A stretch of DNA of 64,000 nucleotides from UBA1351 sp963677885. GTDB taxonomy: Bacteria; Bacillota; Clostridia; Lachnospirales; Vallitaleaceae. Location: contig OY782500.1 of NCBI GenBank assembly GCA_963677885.1, positions 434,001 through 498,000 of the forward strand, written 5' to 3'. The position numbers and the translations under genes were made by a program. Shown piece after piece: positions 44,890 to 53,423 of this stretch; positions within the stretch are counted from its first letter, which is position 1; every line of letters starts with the position of its first letter. The notes below the pieces were generated by a model. That model worked only from the letters and a program-made list of their open reading frames with translations. It searched no databases and was not told the DNA's origin.

Positions 44890-47139
44890 TTAATCCCCCA
44901 CTACATCCTCCACAAATTCCATCCTATAATACAACTCATAATCCTCACTATAATCATTCTCAAAACAATTGGTTTCATACATCAGCAGATATTCATCCCT
45001 ATCCTCATACTTTCCAAGATAAAACTCCCTGGATCCATATGTAACATCTGCTTCCGCTTCCATTCCAGGCTCCAAGACTTCAAAAGCCTGCTGATACATA
45101 TAGCCTGACCATGATTCGTCAAATATAGAATTAACACCTTCACCAAAGGAGACATAATCATACTTCACCCAATCAATCCATGCAGCGTTCTCTAGACTGA
45201 CAAACATATGACTAAACGTTTGTAGTCTCTCATCCTCAGGAAACAACCAATGATTATCCTCATAAAAAATGATCTCAGTAGAGAAACTCTCACCATCTTC
45301 CAACTCCAGTAAGTCTTCTGAGTGAATCAGAATAAGATACTCTTCCTCACTTATACCAAAATTCTCATGGTAGGGTAATTGCCCTCCTTCATATAATCCA
45401 CTATAACTCTCATACCATTCCCCATTAACTTGAATCGCTTCTTCCAACTTCGCGATAATATCTTTCAACATAAGCGCATTCTCATCACTATATACAGCCC
45501 TCATAGGCGTCATGATTACTTCATGAGTCACATACTCTCCACTAGGAATGCTAATAAAATCATCAGTATTCAACCCGATAGAAACAATTTCATCTTCCTT
45601 AGGATCAATCCCGCCAAAAGACCCAATAAGTTCATCTAGATCAGTACCTGAATCACCATAATCCATAATATTCACAACAATATAGTCGTCGACCCCAATA
45701 TAGATATAGGATTCTATCAAAGCATCTAACCCATTAATCTTCATCGTACGGGTAATATTACGAACTACCTGACCATCAATATTGATCTGGCTTTCCTTGG
45801 TCTGTACATTTTTTGTAATACCAATTTCCTTCAATGAATCCAAGGATGAATCAAGATAATCACTGACAAAAACCTCGTTGTCAGGTTTTAGATAATTATG
45901 TACATCCTCTGCATGAATTACAGTCATTGTAGAAAACCCGGTGTCAGATGCATTAACAATGGAAGTATAGGTAGTCATATTCTCATCTTCAAAAACTATC
46001 TTCTCAATTTCCACATCACCAGGTAACTGCCACTCAAAGTCCATTCTACCGCAGCGGAGTCCATTTTCTGTTTCATAACCAAAGAAACTGATTAGTCCAT
46101 CATCCAATTGGTCTAACTGACCTGCCTCCTCTAGCCGTAAGTAGTATTCAAGATTTAATACGGTTGTCGCTATGATTTCATAATTCTCATCCACATATAA
46201 TCCAAGACACTTATCTCCATCAATAACCTGACTGCAAAAAAAGCTATCTGCAATTGTCACAAATTCCCACTCCATACTTGGATTGTCACCAAGCCTTGCA
46301 ATCTTTGACGAGTCTTTAAAGGTTACAACTTCAAGAATGCTTCCCGTATTGTGATCAACTCTTAGTCCCAACCCATCTTCCTCATATATATGGAAATAGT
46401 ACCGACCTTCGTATGTATAATCAGCCTCACCTATGAAGTGAGATAGATAATTATAATCGTCATCCAGTAAACCTGTCATAGCCTCATAGATATACTCTTC
46501 ATTAAAATAATCCAAATAGGTCGCAACCATATATTCATCCTTAACAACCGTAAAACGCTCCAGCTTCTCACTAAAGTTCGGAATGATAAGAACATATTCA
46601 TCAGATACAATAATCTCATTCAAACCATAATCAAAAGATTCACCTTGGGGATATAAACTGCCATTGTGAGGGGTTACAGGCAAAACAATATCATTGTAAA
46701 TACCCTTAAACATATCAAAGGCAAAAATCTCATTCTCATAAACATACACATTAAATTCGAAGTCACCCTTCTCATAACTTTTAATTTCAACATCATTCTT
46801 CATGATTTCATGAGTCGGCATCCCATACCACATAACAAACTCATCATAACCCATATCAAACTGCAGGATTTGATTAAAATTCGTGATAACCGCCAAACCT
46901 TCACTCACATCGACTTTAGAAGAACTTTCTGCTTCAGCATCTTCTAATGCTCCCTCTGAAACCTCAGAAGCCTCAGCTGACTCAACCGACTCAACAGTCT
47001 CAACCGACTCAACAGCTCCACTATCACTAACCTCTTGAAGATCCACCTCAAGGTTTCCTCCGGATCCTTCTCTAGAGCAGCTTGTACCCACAAGCACAAG
47101 AAAAATTCCTAAACATAATAACTGGATTAATCCCCTCAT
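44890..47139 (-). CDS. Large lipoprotein of unknown function
   Basis: 749 residues. The signal peptide ends in the lipobox VLVGTSC, followed by a Ser/Glu/Val-rich tether (VESVETVESVESAEASEVSE) and a largely beta, very acidic ectodomain. Segments such as FNVYVYENEIFAFDMF and RYYFHIYEEDGLGLRVDHNT suggest repeated short beta modules, but I cannot name a family. No SLH domain is present, so it is held at the membrane and not at the wall. It lies between an N-terminal SLH protein gene and two membrane protein genes in the same operon. Start ATG 47139 follows AGGAGA. Confidence 0.85.
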   Translation of the reverse strand: MRGLIQLLCLGIFLVLVGTSCSREGSGGNLEVDLQEVSDSGAVESVETVESVESAEASEVSEGALEDAEAESSSKVDVSEGLAVITNFNQILQFDMGYDEFVMWYGMPTHEIMKNDVEIKSYEKGDFEFNVYVYENEIFAFDMFKGIYNDIVLPVTPHNGSLYPQGESFDYGLNEIIVSDEYVLIIPNFSEKLERFTVVKDEYMVATYLDYFNEEYIYEAMTGLLDDDYNYLSHFIGEADYTYEGRYYFHIYEEDGLGLRVDHNTGSILEVVTFKDSSKIARLGDNPSMEWEFVTIADSFFCSQVIDGDKCLGLYVDENYEIIATTVLNLEYYLRLEEAGQLDQLDDGLISFFGYETENGLRCGRMDFEWQLPGDVEIEKIVFEDENMTTYTSIVNASDTGFSTMTVIHAEDVHNYLKPDNEVFVSDYLDSSLDSLKEIGITKNVQTKESQINIDGQVVRNITRTMKINGLDALIESYIYIGVDDYIVVNIMDYGDSGTDLDELIGSFGGIDPKEDEIVSIGLNTDDFISIPSGEYVTHEVIMTPMRAVYSDENALMLKDIIAKLEEAIQVNGEWYESYSGLYEGGQLPYHENFGISEEEYLILIHSEDLLELEDGESFSTEIIFYEDNHWLFPEDERLQTFSHMFVSLENAAWIDWVKYDYVSFGEGVNSIFDESWSGYMYQQAFEVLEPGMEAEADVTYGSREFYLGKYEDRDEYLLMYETNCFENDYSEDYELYYRMEFVEDVVGD

Positions 47140-47181
47140 CCTAATAAATCTCCTATCTTTTCATCTTCCAAAAATCCAAAA

Positions 47182-48798
47182 CTACTCTCCCAAATCAGGC
47201 AGCACACCACTATATGGCTCATAAGTATACAAAATCCTTCCATCATAAGTCACTAGATAATGCATACTTACAAGATTCGCACCAACATAAGATGATGATA
47301 TATAGACATACTGTTCCATAAACTCATCATCACCATAATCAAACAGGCCAATACTTAAGTAATCCATTCCCCTTTCAGGATTCAGATCCGTTAATTCCGA
47401 TTTGAATATAGCATAGACGAGATTCTTGGCATGTAATTCTTCATCGGGAATTACACCATTTCCATAATCAAAGTCGTCCATCAAAAAGAATACATTAGTC
47501 CGTTTAAGCCATTTTTTTTCAACGTAATCATATGAATACTTGATGACATAGCTCCCGGTTGAACTATCATATATAACACTTTCACTCCTGATTGGTTTCG
47601 AATTTTTACTTGAACTTTTCATATAATTTTCAATATCAGCACGCGTAGATTCTACCGCCTGCTTACTCAGCTCATCAATCAAAACCTTTCCCTTTTCATA
47701 CAAGGTCGCAACATCAAAATCTCCACCGTCAACAAGCACCAAATTTTCTCCCTGACTACCCTCTTCAATCATGGCGTAGCCCATCAAATCCTTGTCTTCA
47801 TCAAAAATCATCAGACACCGGTTATCACCTGTAAAGCTGGGTTCCTCGCCACTAGAGAAAAGCCCCCAGGTAGCAGTTTGTATCATAACTCGGTCCTTCC
47901 CCTCAATCTCTCTATACCCATGATTAATGTAAGGCAAAAACATCAACCGAAGGTCCAATTCACTATGATTCAGATCATCAGCCTCATCATTGTTTTCATA
48001 AGTTAAGACTGAGAAATATTTTGCCTCAGGGTATGCTATAAGCAGATTCCTCTCATCAATAAAGAACCCCTCCTTTAAAGGATTAAATGTTGGAATCAGC
48101 CAGCCATCCTCCGTCTTTTCAGCATACTTTTTTTTATTCATCTCAGAAATAAGTGCCACTTTTTCTAAGTCTAAGTCACTGTCTCCACCAGCCAATAAAG
48201 TCTCGCTTATGCTTAAAACCTGGCCCCGTCTCGGACTTTGAAGGGCCCTATAGAAGACACCCATACAGTCATCTCTCAAAAATCCCTCAAGTCCATTCCG
48301 CAACCTATTAACTTCCTCTTCCTCAAGAAGTCCAATGTCGCCACCATAAACCAATGCGTTTTCATATGAAAAATGCCCCAGACGGTCATCATGGCCTAAT
48401 CCACGAAGCATAAAAGTCACGAACTGCTTAGATGATACCGGATCACCTGCACCAAATTTAGTTGCTGAAACACCATTGGTATATCCATTCTCATAAGCGT
48501 AGGCAACATAAGCCTTCGCCCACTCCGGTACGTCGTCAAAAGGATGATCACCCTCAAAAGCCAACGCATCTTCCTCAAGACCCAATAACCTTAACAAAAG
48601 AATCAAGGCTTCCGTCCTGGTTACAGCCCTTCCAAGCTCCAAACCATTTCCCGTTCCCTTAACATATCCCAACTCATAGATCACTTCCGCCTCTTCTTCA
48701 TACCGATACCCGGACTCCCCGCCAAGGCAGACACTAGTAAACAATACTAAAAGCAAGCTCCCGGCCCCTAGTAAGATTTTAAACTTTTTCATAAACAT
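47182..48798 (-). CDS. Surface protein with N-terminal SLH domains
   Basis: 538 residues. A signal peptide is followed directly by SLH domains (about 30-205): IYELGYVKGTGNGLELGRAV, then TRTEALILLLRLLG, DDVPEWAKAYVAYAYENGYT, and SKQFVTFMLRGLG. The C-terminal 330 residues are an alpha+beta ectodomain (DERNLLIAYPEAKYFSVLTY; CLMIFDEDKDLMGYAMIEEG) that I do not recognise. The SLH order is the reverse of the 11-21 kb cluster (N-terminal against C-terminal). It is the first gene of the 48798-40521 operon. Start ATG 48798 follows GGAGGAG. Confidence 0.86.
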   Translation of the reverse strand: MFMKKFKILLGAGSLLLVLFTSVCLGGESGYRYEEEAEVIYELGYVKGTGNGLELGRAVTRTEALILLLRLLGLEEDALAFEGDHPFDDVPEWAKAYVAYAYENGYTNGVSATKFGAGDPVSSKQFVTFMLRGLGHDDRLGHFSYENALVYGGDIGLLEEEEVNRLRNGLEGFLRDDCMGVFYRALQSPRRGQVLSISETLLAGGDSDLDLEKVALISEMNKKKYAEKTEDGWLIPTFNPLKEGFFIDERNLLIAYPEAKYFSVLTYENNDEADDLNHSELDLRLMFLPYINHGYREIEGKDRVMIQTATWGLFSSGEEPSFTGDNRCLMIFDEDKDLMGYAMIEEGSQGENLVLVDGGDFDVATLYEKGKVLIDELSKQAVESTRADIENYMKSSSKNSKPIRSESVIYDSSTGSYVIKYSYDYVEKKWLKRTNVFFLMDDFDYGNGVIPDEELHAKNLVYAIFKSELTDLNPERGMDYLSIGLFDYGDDEFMEQYVYISSSYVGANLVSMHYLVTYDGRILYTYEPYSGVLPDLGE

Positions 48799-48831
48799 CT
48801 GAATTTCTCCTCCATTAAACCTTTTATTAAC

Positions 48832-48861
48832 CTTTTATCAAAATAATCATAGCGCTATCAA
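48832..48861 (-). promoter_or_regulatory. Candidate promoter of the 48798-40521 surface operon
   Basis: On the minus strand TTGATA, an 18-nt spacer and TAAAAG in the 77-nt gap before ATG 48798. A direct repeat of TAA(A)CCTTTTAT units lies between it and the start (about 48816-48839), which could be a binding site or chance in AT-rich DNA. Confidence 0.35.
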
Positions 48862-48875
48862 ACCCAATCCCCTAA

Positions 48876-51680
48876 TTAATCAACCAAAAACTCATATTCA
48901 ATCGTCCCAAAATGATGAGTGGCTATAAACAGTCTCTTCCCACTACTGTCAAAGAAGGAAATATAGATATTATTATAATAACTGCCTGAAGACCCAAAGT
49001 TATATCCGCTTGTTGAAACTTCATGGCTATAGTGATTGGATGTTTGATTTCTTAAGTCACTTAAAGTTACCGTCTTATCAAATTCTCCTGTTATTGATGC
49101 ATAAGCCACATCCTTCAACCGTTCATCCACAGTATTGATATCTATAGCCGTGTTGAAATCCATAAACTGATAATTAGGTATCAGGGTGACTCCTGGAATA
49201 ACTGTTACAATGGAATCAGCTTCCCGAACCTTATAATCCGTCGGATCATCAACGACAACTGCTTCTTCCAAAAACTCAAAATCATCCATATCATGAGAAT
49301 CAGTCGGCGCATAATTCGGTAAACCGTCAATCTCCAACTTCACCAAAGCAGGCAATGTTTTTAGAACACTGTAATCAGTCATTTTAGTGCCTGCCATATT
49401 AATGGATTTTAAAGCTTGCTTACCTTTTATCCCATTCATATCTATCAAAGGCATATCAAAAACCATGAGCGTTTGAAGATTACTCATATTCACTAGATCA
49501 TCAAGATTATTGACTTGTACGTTAATAAGATGGAGTGACCTCATTTTAGTCAAGTTCCTAATAGGACTCAGATCTTTAACATCAACGCTGCAGAGATTCA
49601 GATATGTAAGTTTTTTCATATTACTTACAGCTCCAATGCTGGTAAGATTAAAATTGTTATATAAGCTCAATTCCTGCATGTTCGTTAATGAGGCTAGCGC
49701 TGATATGTCCGTGATATTGTTACCTGACAAGTCCAAACGATAAAGCTTGGTTAATCCTGATAATGGAGTTAAATCCTGAATACTGCTGTAACTGCCCCTA
49801 CTATATGCTCCAGCAATTAGGACTTCCAGATTCTTCAAATACTGAAGCCCCTCAAGATTATCGATGACTTCTCCCTCCATATCCAACGCAGTGATTGCCA
49901 TAACATCACCTTCATATATAGATCCGGTATTTTTCCCGATTTTTCCTCTTACAGCTTCTTCGACAACGCTGTCAGCAAAAAAGATTTCTTTTCCGATAAA
50001 GCCCTTTGAGACTACCAAGGTTACATTTGTTCCATTCTCTAAGGATTGTCCACTTTGATTGCAGCCTACCACACTTCCCTCGGCAACATCACGGCTTTCC
50101 TCAAAAACAGTAGTCACAGTGAAACCTGCATTCATGAGTCTGGCTTTTGCTGCTGATTCACTTAGATTATTCACTTCAGGCACCGTGATTAATGCAGTTT
50201 CCACGACATCCGAACCCCTAGCTTGACTGTTGTTCGTATCGCTTTCTACACTGTTTTCAGCACTACTATTGTCCATCCCACTCCCTGTATTTTCATCCTC
50301 ATTTACTTGCCTATCTATAGCACTGTCATTACTAACCTCAGAATTCAACGCCTCATCGGATTCAGAACTGACAGACTCTTCATCACTCTCAGCCCCTGTA
50401 TCAACTAAATCCTCAGCATTATCTTCTTCTGCTGAAACTTCTTGATACGCCTCATTATCAACGTCCTGATCCTCTGACTCAGATACACCCTTAACATCAG
50501 AACTTCCCTTTACAGCCTCACCGGCTCCGGCTTCAATCAAACTGCTTTCAATATTATAATCCTCTTCACCATTCATCAACATGGTCACCGTAGGAACACC
50601 TACCAACAGCAAGCCTAAAACTGCAGCCAGAGGAATCCATTTCTTTGATTTAATTTTACTTTCTGCTTCCTTAACCTCTGGGATGTGGTAAGAGTTTACC
50701 AGTAGAACCGTTTCATCACTATCATCTTGTAAAAACATCCGCAACTCACCAATGCTTTGAATCCGATCCTCAACTTTAAGCTCCATAGCTTTATTCAAGG
50801 TCAGAGCCACATGCTTCGGTATATCCTGATTCAGTTTATCTGCCCCTTGCAGGTCATCTTGTATCATCCGGTCCATAGAGTTTTGTGGTTTTACACCTGT
50901 CAGCATCCAGTAAATAGTCGATGCGACAGCATAAACATCCGTCCATGGACCCTGCTTTCCTTTTGACGAATACTGCTCAAGCGGAGCAAACCCAGGCTTA
51001 AGAATGATGGACAAACTTTGACTTTCATCAGTGATCACATATCTTGCCGCACCAAAATCTAGTAGCTTAACTTGATTGTCTTTAGTAATATAGATGTTGT
51101 CAGGACTAATATCCCTATGGATCAAGCCCTTCTCATGTACTTTTTCCAGAGATTTCATAACTATAGACATGATTTGCATGGTCTTTTCATAGTTTAGCAA
51201 ACCACCCGCATACTTAACATACTGATCCAGAGTGATTCCGTTTACGTAATACATGACAATATAAACCGTACAGTTGGATTCAATGACATCCTGAACTGAG
51301 ACGATACCGGGCTCATTATTGAATTGTGCAATAGCTCTTGCTTCCTCAATAAACATGGACATATGATGGGTAAACTGTTCTTTCGTATCACCGGAATGAG
51401 GGACCACGCTAATCGTCGTCCCATCTCTCATCGCCAAAGACTTTGGCAGATATTCTTTAATTGCCATTGAAACTTTCAGTGTTTTGTCATAAGCAAGATA
51501 TGTTATACCGAAACCACCGCTTCCCAGCACTTTGCCGACCACATATCGGTCAGCCAAAATATAGCCCAAAGGCAAGGCGTACTTCGGTTGCTCATAGGTC
51601 CTCTCATCAAACTGACAGTAGGGACACACATCAGCAATTCCCTTATCACTCATGCATCCATAACATATTGTATCAATCAT
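48876..51680 (-). CDS. Zinc-ribbon transmembrane Ser/Thr protein kinase with PASTA and leucine-rich-repeat ectodomain
   Basis: About 934 residues from ATG 51680 (GAGGGG at 6-nt spacing; the ATG at 51686 is too close). A zinc ribbon (CYGC...CPYC) precedes a kinase with GSGGFGITYLAYD, MAIKEYLPKS, HRDISPDN and DFGAAR. DETVLL follows the kinase domain. One TM segment (about 345-365), a long Ser/Asp/Glu linker and a single PASTA domain (about 510-570; VPEVNNLSESAAKARLMNAG) come next. Internalin-like leucine-rich repeats (NITDISALASLTNMQELSLY) and a beta C-terminus follow. PASTA domains in PrkC-type kinases bind peptidoglycan fragments (family knowledge). The combination with leucine-rich repeats is unusual. 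It has no adjacent phosphatase. Confidence 0.93.
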   Translation of the reverse strand: MIDTICYGCMSDKGIADVCPYCQFDERTYEQPKYALPLGYILADRYVVGKVLGSGGFGITYLAYDKTLKVSMAIKEYLPKSLAMRDGTTISVVPHSGDTKEQFTHHMSMFIEEARAIAQFNNEPGIVSVQDVIESNCTVYIVMYYVNGITLDQYVKYAGGLLNYEKTMQIMSIVMKSLEKVHEKGLIHRDISPDNIYITKDNQVKLLDFGAARYVITDESQSLSIILKPGFAPLEQYSSKGKQGPWTDVYAVASTIYWMLTGVKPQNSMDRMIQDDLQGADKLNQDIPKHVALTLNKAMELKVEDRIQSIGELRMFLQDDSDETVLLVNSYHIPEVKEAESKIKSKKWIPLAAVLGLLLVGVPTVTMLMNGEEDYNIESSLIEAGAGEAVKGSSDVKGVSESEDQDVDNEAYQEVSAEEDNAEDLVDTGAESDEESVSSESDEALNSEVSNDSAIDRQVNEDENTGSGMDNSSAENSVESDTNNSQARGSDVVETALITVPEVNNLSESAAKARLMNAGFTVTTVFEESRDVAEGSVVGCNQSGQSLENGTNVTLVVSKGFIGKEIFFADSVVEEAVRGKIGKNTGSIYEGDVMAITALDMEGEVIDNLEGLQYLKNLEVLIAGAYSRGSYSSIQDLTPLSGLTKLYRLDLSGNNITDISALASLTNMQELSLYNNFNLTSIGAVSNMKKLTYLNLCSVDVKDLSPIRNLTKMRSLHLINVQVNNLDDLVNMSNLQTLMVFDMPLIDMNGIKGKQALKSINMAGTKMTDYSVLKTLPALVKLEIDGLPNYAPTDSHDMDDFEFLEEAVVVDDPTDYKVREADSIVTVIPGVTLIPNYQFMDFNTAIDINTVDERLKDVAYASITGEFDKTVTLSDLRNQTSNHYSHEVSTSGYNFGSSGSYYNNIYISFFDSSGKRLFIATHHFGTIEYEFLVD

Positions 51681-51881
51681 CTTCATCCCCTCATATTTTC
51701 AGAAATCCATATCTCTTTATCCATACCAAAAAGACCATAGCAAAAGTATGGTTAATAACATAATATTTAATTGATATATATGAAAATGTAGAGACATCTT
51801 ATGTATTTACATCAGATGATGACTATAACAGTTACCTCAAATATATAGCTCCCTCTACTTATATCCAACGCTCTCCAGCTT

Positions 51882-51910
51882 ATTATAGCATAGGTCTTTT
51901 CTACTAACAA
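51882..51910 (-). promoter_or_regulatory. Extended -10 promoter of the PASTA/LRR kinase gene
   Basis: On the minus strand TTGTTA, a 17-nt spacer and a perfect TATAAT preceded by TGC (extended -10). It gives a leader of about 195 nt to ATG 51680. The rest of the 276-nt gap 51687-51962 shows no gene. Confidence 0.7.
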
Positions 51911-51943
51911 GAATCAAAAGCTGAGAACAATCCACGCCTCAGC
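51911..51943 (-). terminator. Possible rho-independent terminator after the AlbA-type regulator gene
   Basis: On the minus strand GCTGAG, a 12-nt loop and CTCAGC, followed by TTTTGATTCTTG, about 20 nt past the stop at 51963. The stem is only 6 bp and the T-run is interrupted, so it is moderate at best. It abuts the next promoter. Confidence 0.5.
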
Positions 51944-51962
51944 ATTTCCCTCTTTCCTCCCA

Positions 51963-53330
51963 TCATCCAAGCTCATAATAAGAATTCTTACCCTTACCTA
52001 CCCGAACCAAAGCCCCCTCCTTCTCTAACTCTCGAAGCAAAGAACCACTCTTAGTTTGACTAAAACCATACAGACTTTCCACCTCAGCCCTAGTAATAAA
52101 CCCCTGTAAACGAACATGCTTAACTATATCGTCTTTAACAGCCTTTTTATCCTTTATATTAACACCAGAGTCAACTCCCGAATCGGTCTTATAAACTCCT
52201 TTGTCCTCTCGAATCAACTGACCTTTTACCTGCCCACCAACATTACTACCAGATTCATACGAGGGCAACCTAAGGATAAAAGCCCCAGGCGTCACCTTAA
52301 ACTCAGGCTCCAAGTCCCAGCCCTTATAGGCCGATAATATCTTCATAATCCCGGTTCCATATGCCTCAACTAATTGCAGTCGATAAAAAACATTTGCCAG
52401 CCATTCATTCCGGGACTTTGATACACCTTCAAAAATATCTTCAAGATGAAGTCCATAGGTCAGACTTCCAATAGAAACAAACTCAACAAAGTCTTTGTAT
52501 ACATTGACATAAACACTTCCGCTCAATCCGTAATCCCTATGAATAATACTATTGAGCAATCCCTCCCTAAGAGCCACCGGATTATATAAGTACTGATCAA
52601 TACGATGTAGTCCATCGTATGTTGTTGTCATATGGTTCTGCATTTCCAGAAACTGATACACATCATCCAGCTGCTTCAATATCGATCCACCAAATTCCTG
52701 TCTATGTCTGAAATCCAGCTTGTCATTACCTTTAAAAATAGCAGCCTTAATGATATGTGGGCACTGATCCGACAGCAAAAGACCAAGATTGTTGTATAAC
52801 CCATCTTCATCATACAGATGCAGATTTCTCATCTGCATCTCACCTAACTCTAATCCACGATCACCAAACTGCCTGCGAGTATAATCAAAAGTCAAGTCCT
52901 GGTTAAGACTCCTTGTTGATTCATAAGTCATACCATGATATTCACCAATCATAATTCTGATGTCATGCTCACTTACAGGTACACTGGTGTTACCAACTCT
53001 AACAAAAACACCTGAAGGTTTCATACCTTTTTTTGTCATATAGTATGGCTTGCCATCTCCTCTCTGAACTTCAACAACTACAATATCTTTATTCTCCATA
53101 TTAGTTGTTGAAACTTGAACATAATTAAGGATTGATGGTTTTATGCCATCCCTAATCGTGGAGGATATTCTTTCCAACTCACTTTTTATATCAGATAAGC
53201 CTACAGCAACCCCTTGATCATTTATTCCAATATATAATTTCCCACCGTCTGTATTTGCAAATGCAATGATTTCCTTTATGGCAGACTGATTAAAAACTTC
53301 TTTACATTCAACAAAATGAGATTCTATCAT
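51963..53330 (-). CDS. AlbA_2/Schlafen-type ATP-binding transcriptional regulator
   Basis: 455 residues. The AlbA_2 domain (about 1-120; ECKEVFNQSAIKEIIAFANT, DGGKLYIGINDQGVAVGL) is followed by a RecG-like HATPase_c_4 region (NPVALREGLLNSIIHRDYGL; AYGTGIMKILSAYKGW). A C-terminal winged helix (about 395-450; ITRAEVESLYGFSQTKSGSL) ends it. Such proteins are usually annotated as putative transcriptional regulators or RNase-like Schlafen relatives; their targets are mostly unknown. Start ATG 53330 follows AAGGTG. It has its own consensus promoter and stands as a single-gene unit between unrelated genes. Confidence 0.9.
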   Translation of the reverse strand: MIESHFVECKEVFNQSAIKEIIAFANTDGGKLYIGINDQGVAVGLSDIKSELERISSTIRDGIKPSILNYVQVSTTNMENKDIVVVEVQRGDGKPYYMTKKGMKPSGVFVRVGNTSVPVSEHDIRIMIGEYHGMTYESTRSLNQDLTFDYTRRQFGDRGLELGEMQMRNLHLYDEDGLYNNLGLLLSDQCPHIIKAAIFKGNDKLDFRHRQEFGGSILKQLDDVYQFLEMQNHMTTTYDGLHRIDQYLYNPVALREGLLNSIIHRDYGLSGSVYVNVYKDFVEFVSIGSLTYGLHLEDIFEGVSKSRNEWLANVFYRLQLVEAYGTGIMKILSAYKGWDLEPEFKVTPGAFILRLPSYESGSNVGGQVKGQLIREDKGVYKTDSGVDSGVNIKDKKAVKDDIVKHVRLQGFITRAEVESLYGFSQTKSGSLLRELEKEGALVRVGKGKNSYYELG

Positions 53331-53351
53331 AAACAATCACCTTTTTATTTT

Positions 53352-53381
53352 ATTCTAACATATTCTATCTTTTTCTGTCAA
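53352..53381 (-). promoter_or_regulatory. Consensus promoter of the AlbA-type regulator gene
   Basis: On the minus strand a perfect TTGACA, an 18-nt spacer and TAGAAT with TGT in front (extended -10), ending about 20 nt upstream of ATG 53330. Confidence 0.75.
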
Positions 53382-53423
53382 TTCCAGAAGTAGGCGAAAC
53401 AATTCACACCAAATGCTCATTCT

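Noticed and set aside
51963..53330. RecG helicase
   Set aside because: The resemblance is limited to the HATPase_c_4 region. There are no helicase motifs, and the AlbA_2 plus winged-helix architecture indicates a regulator.
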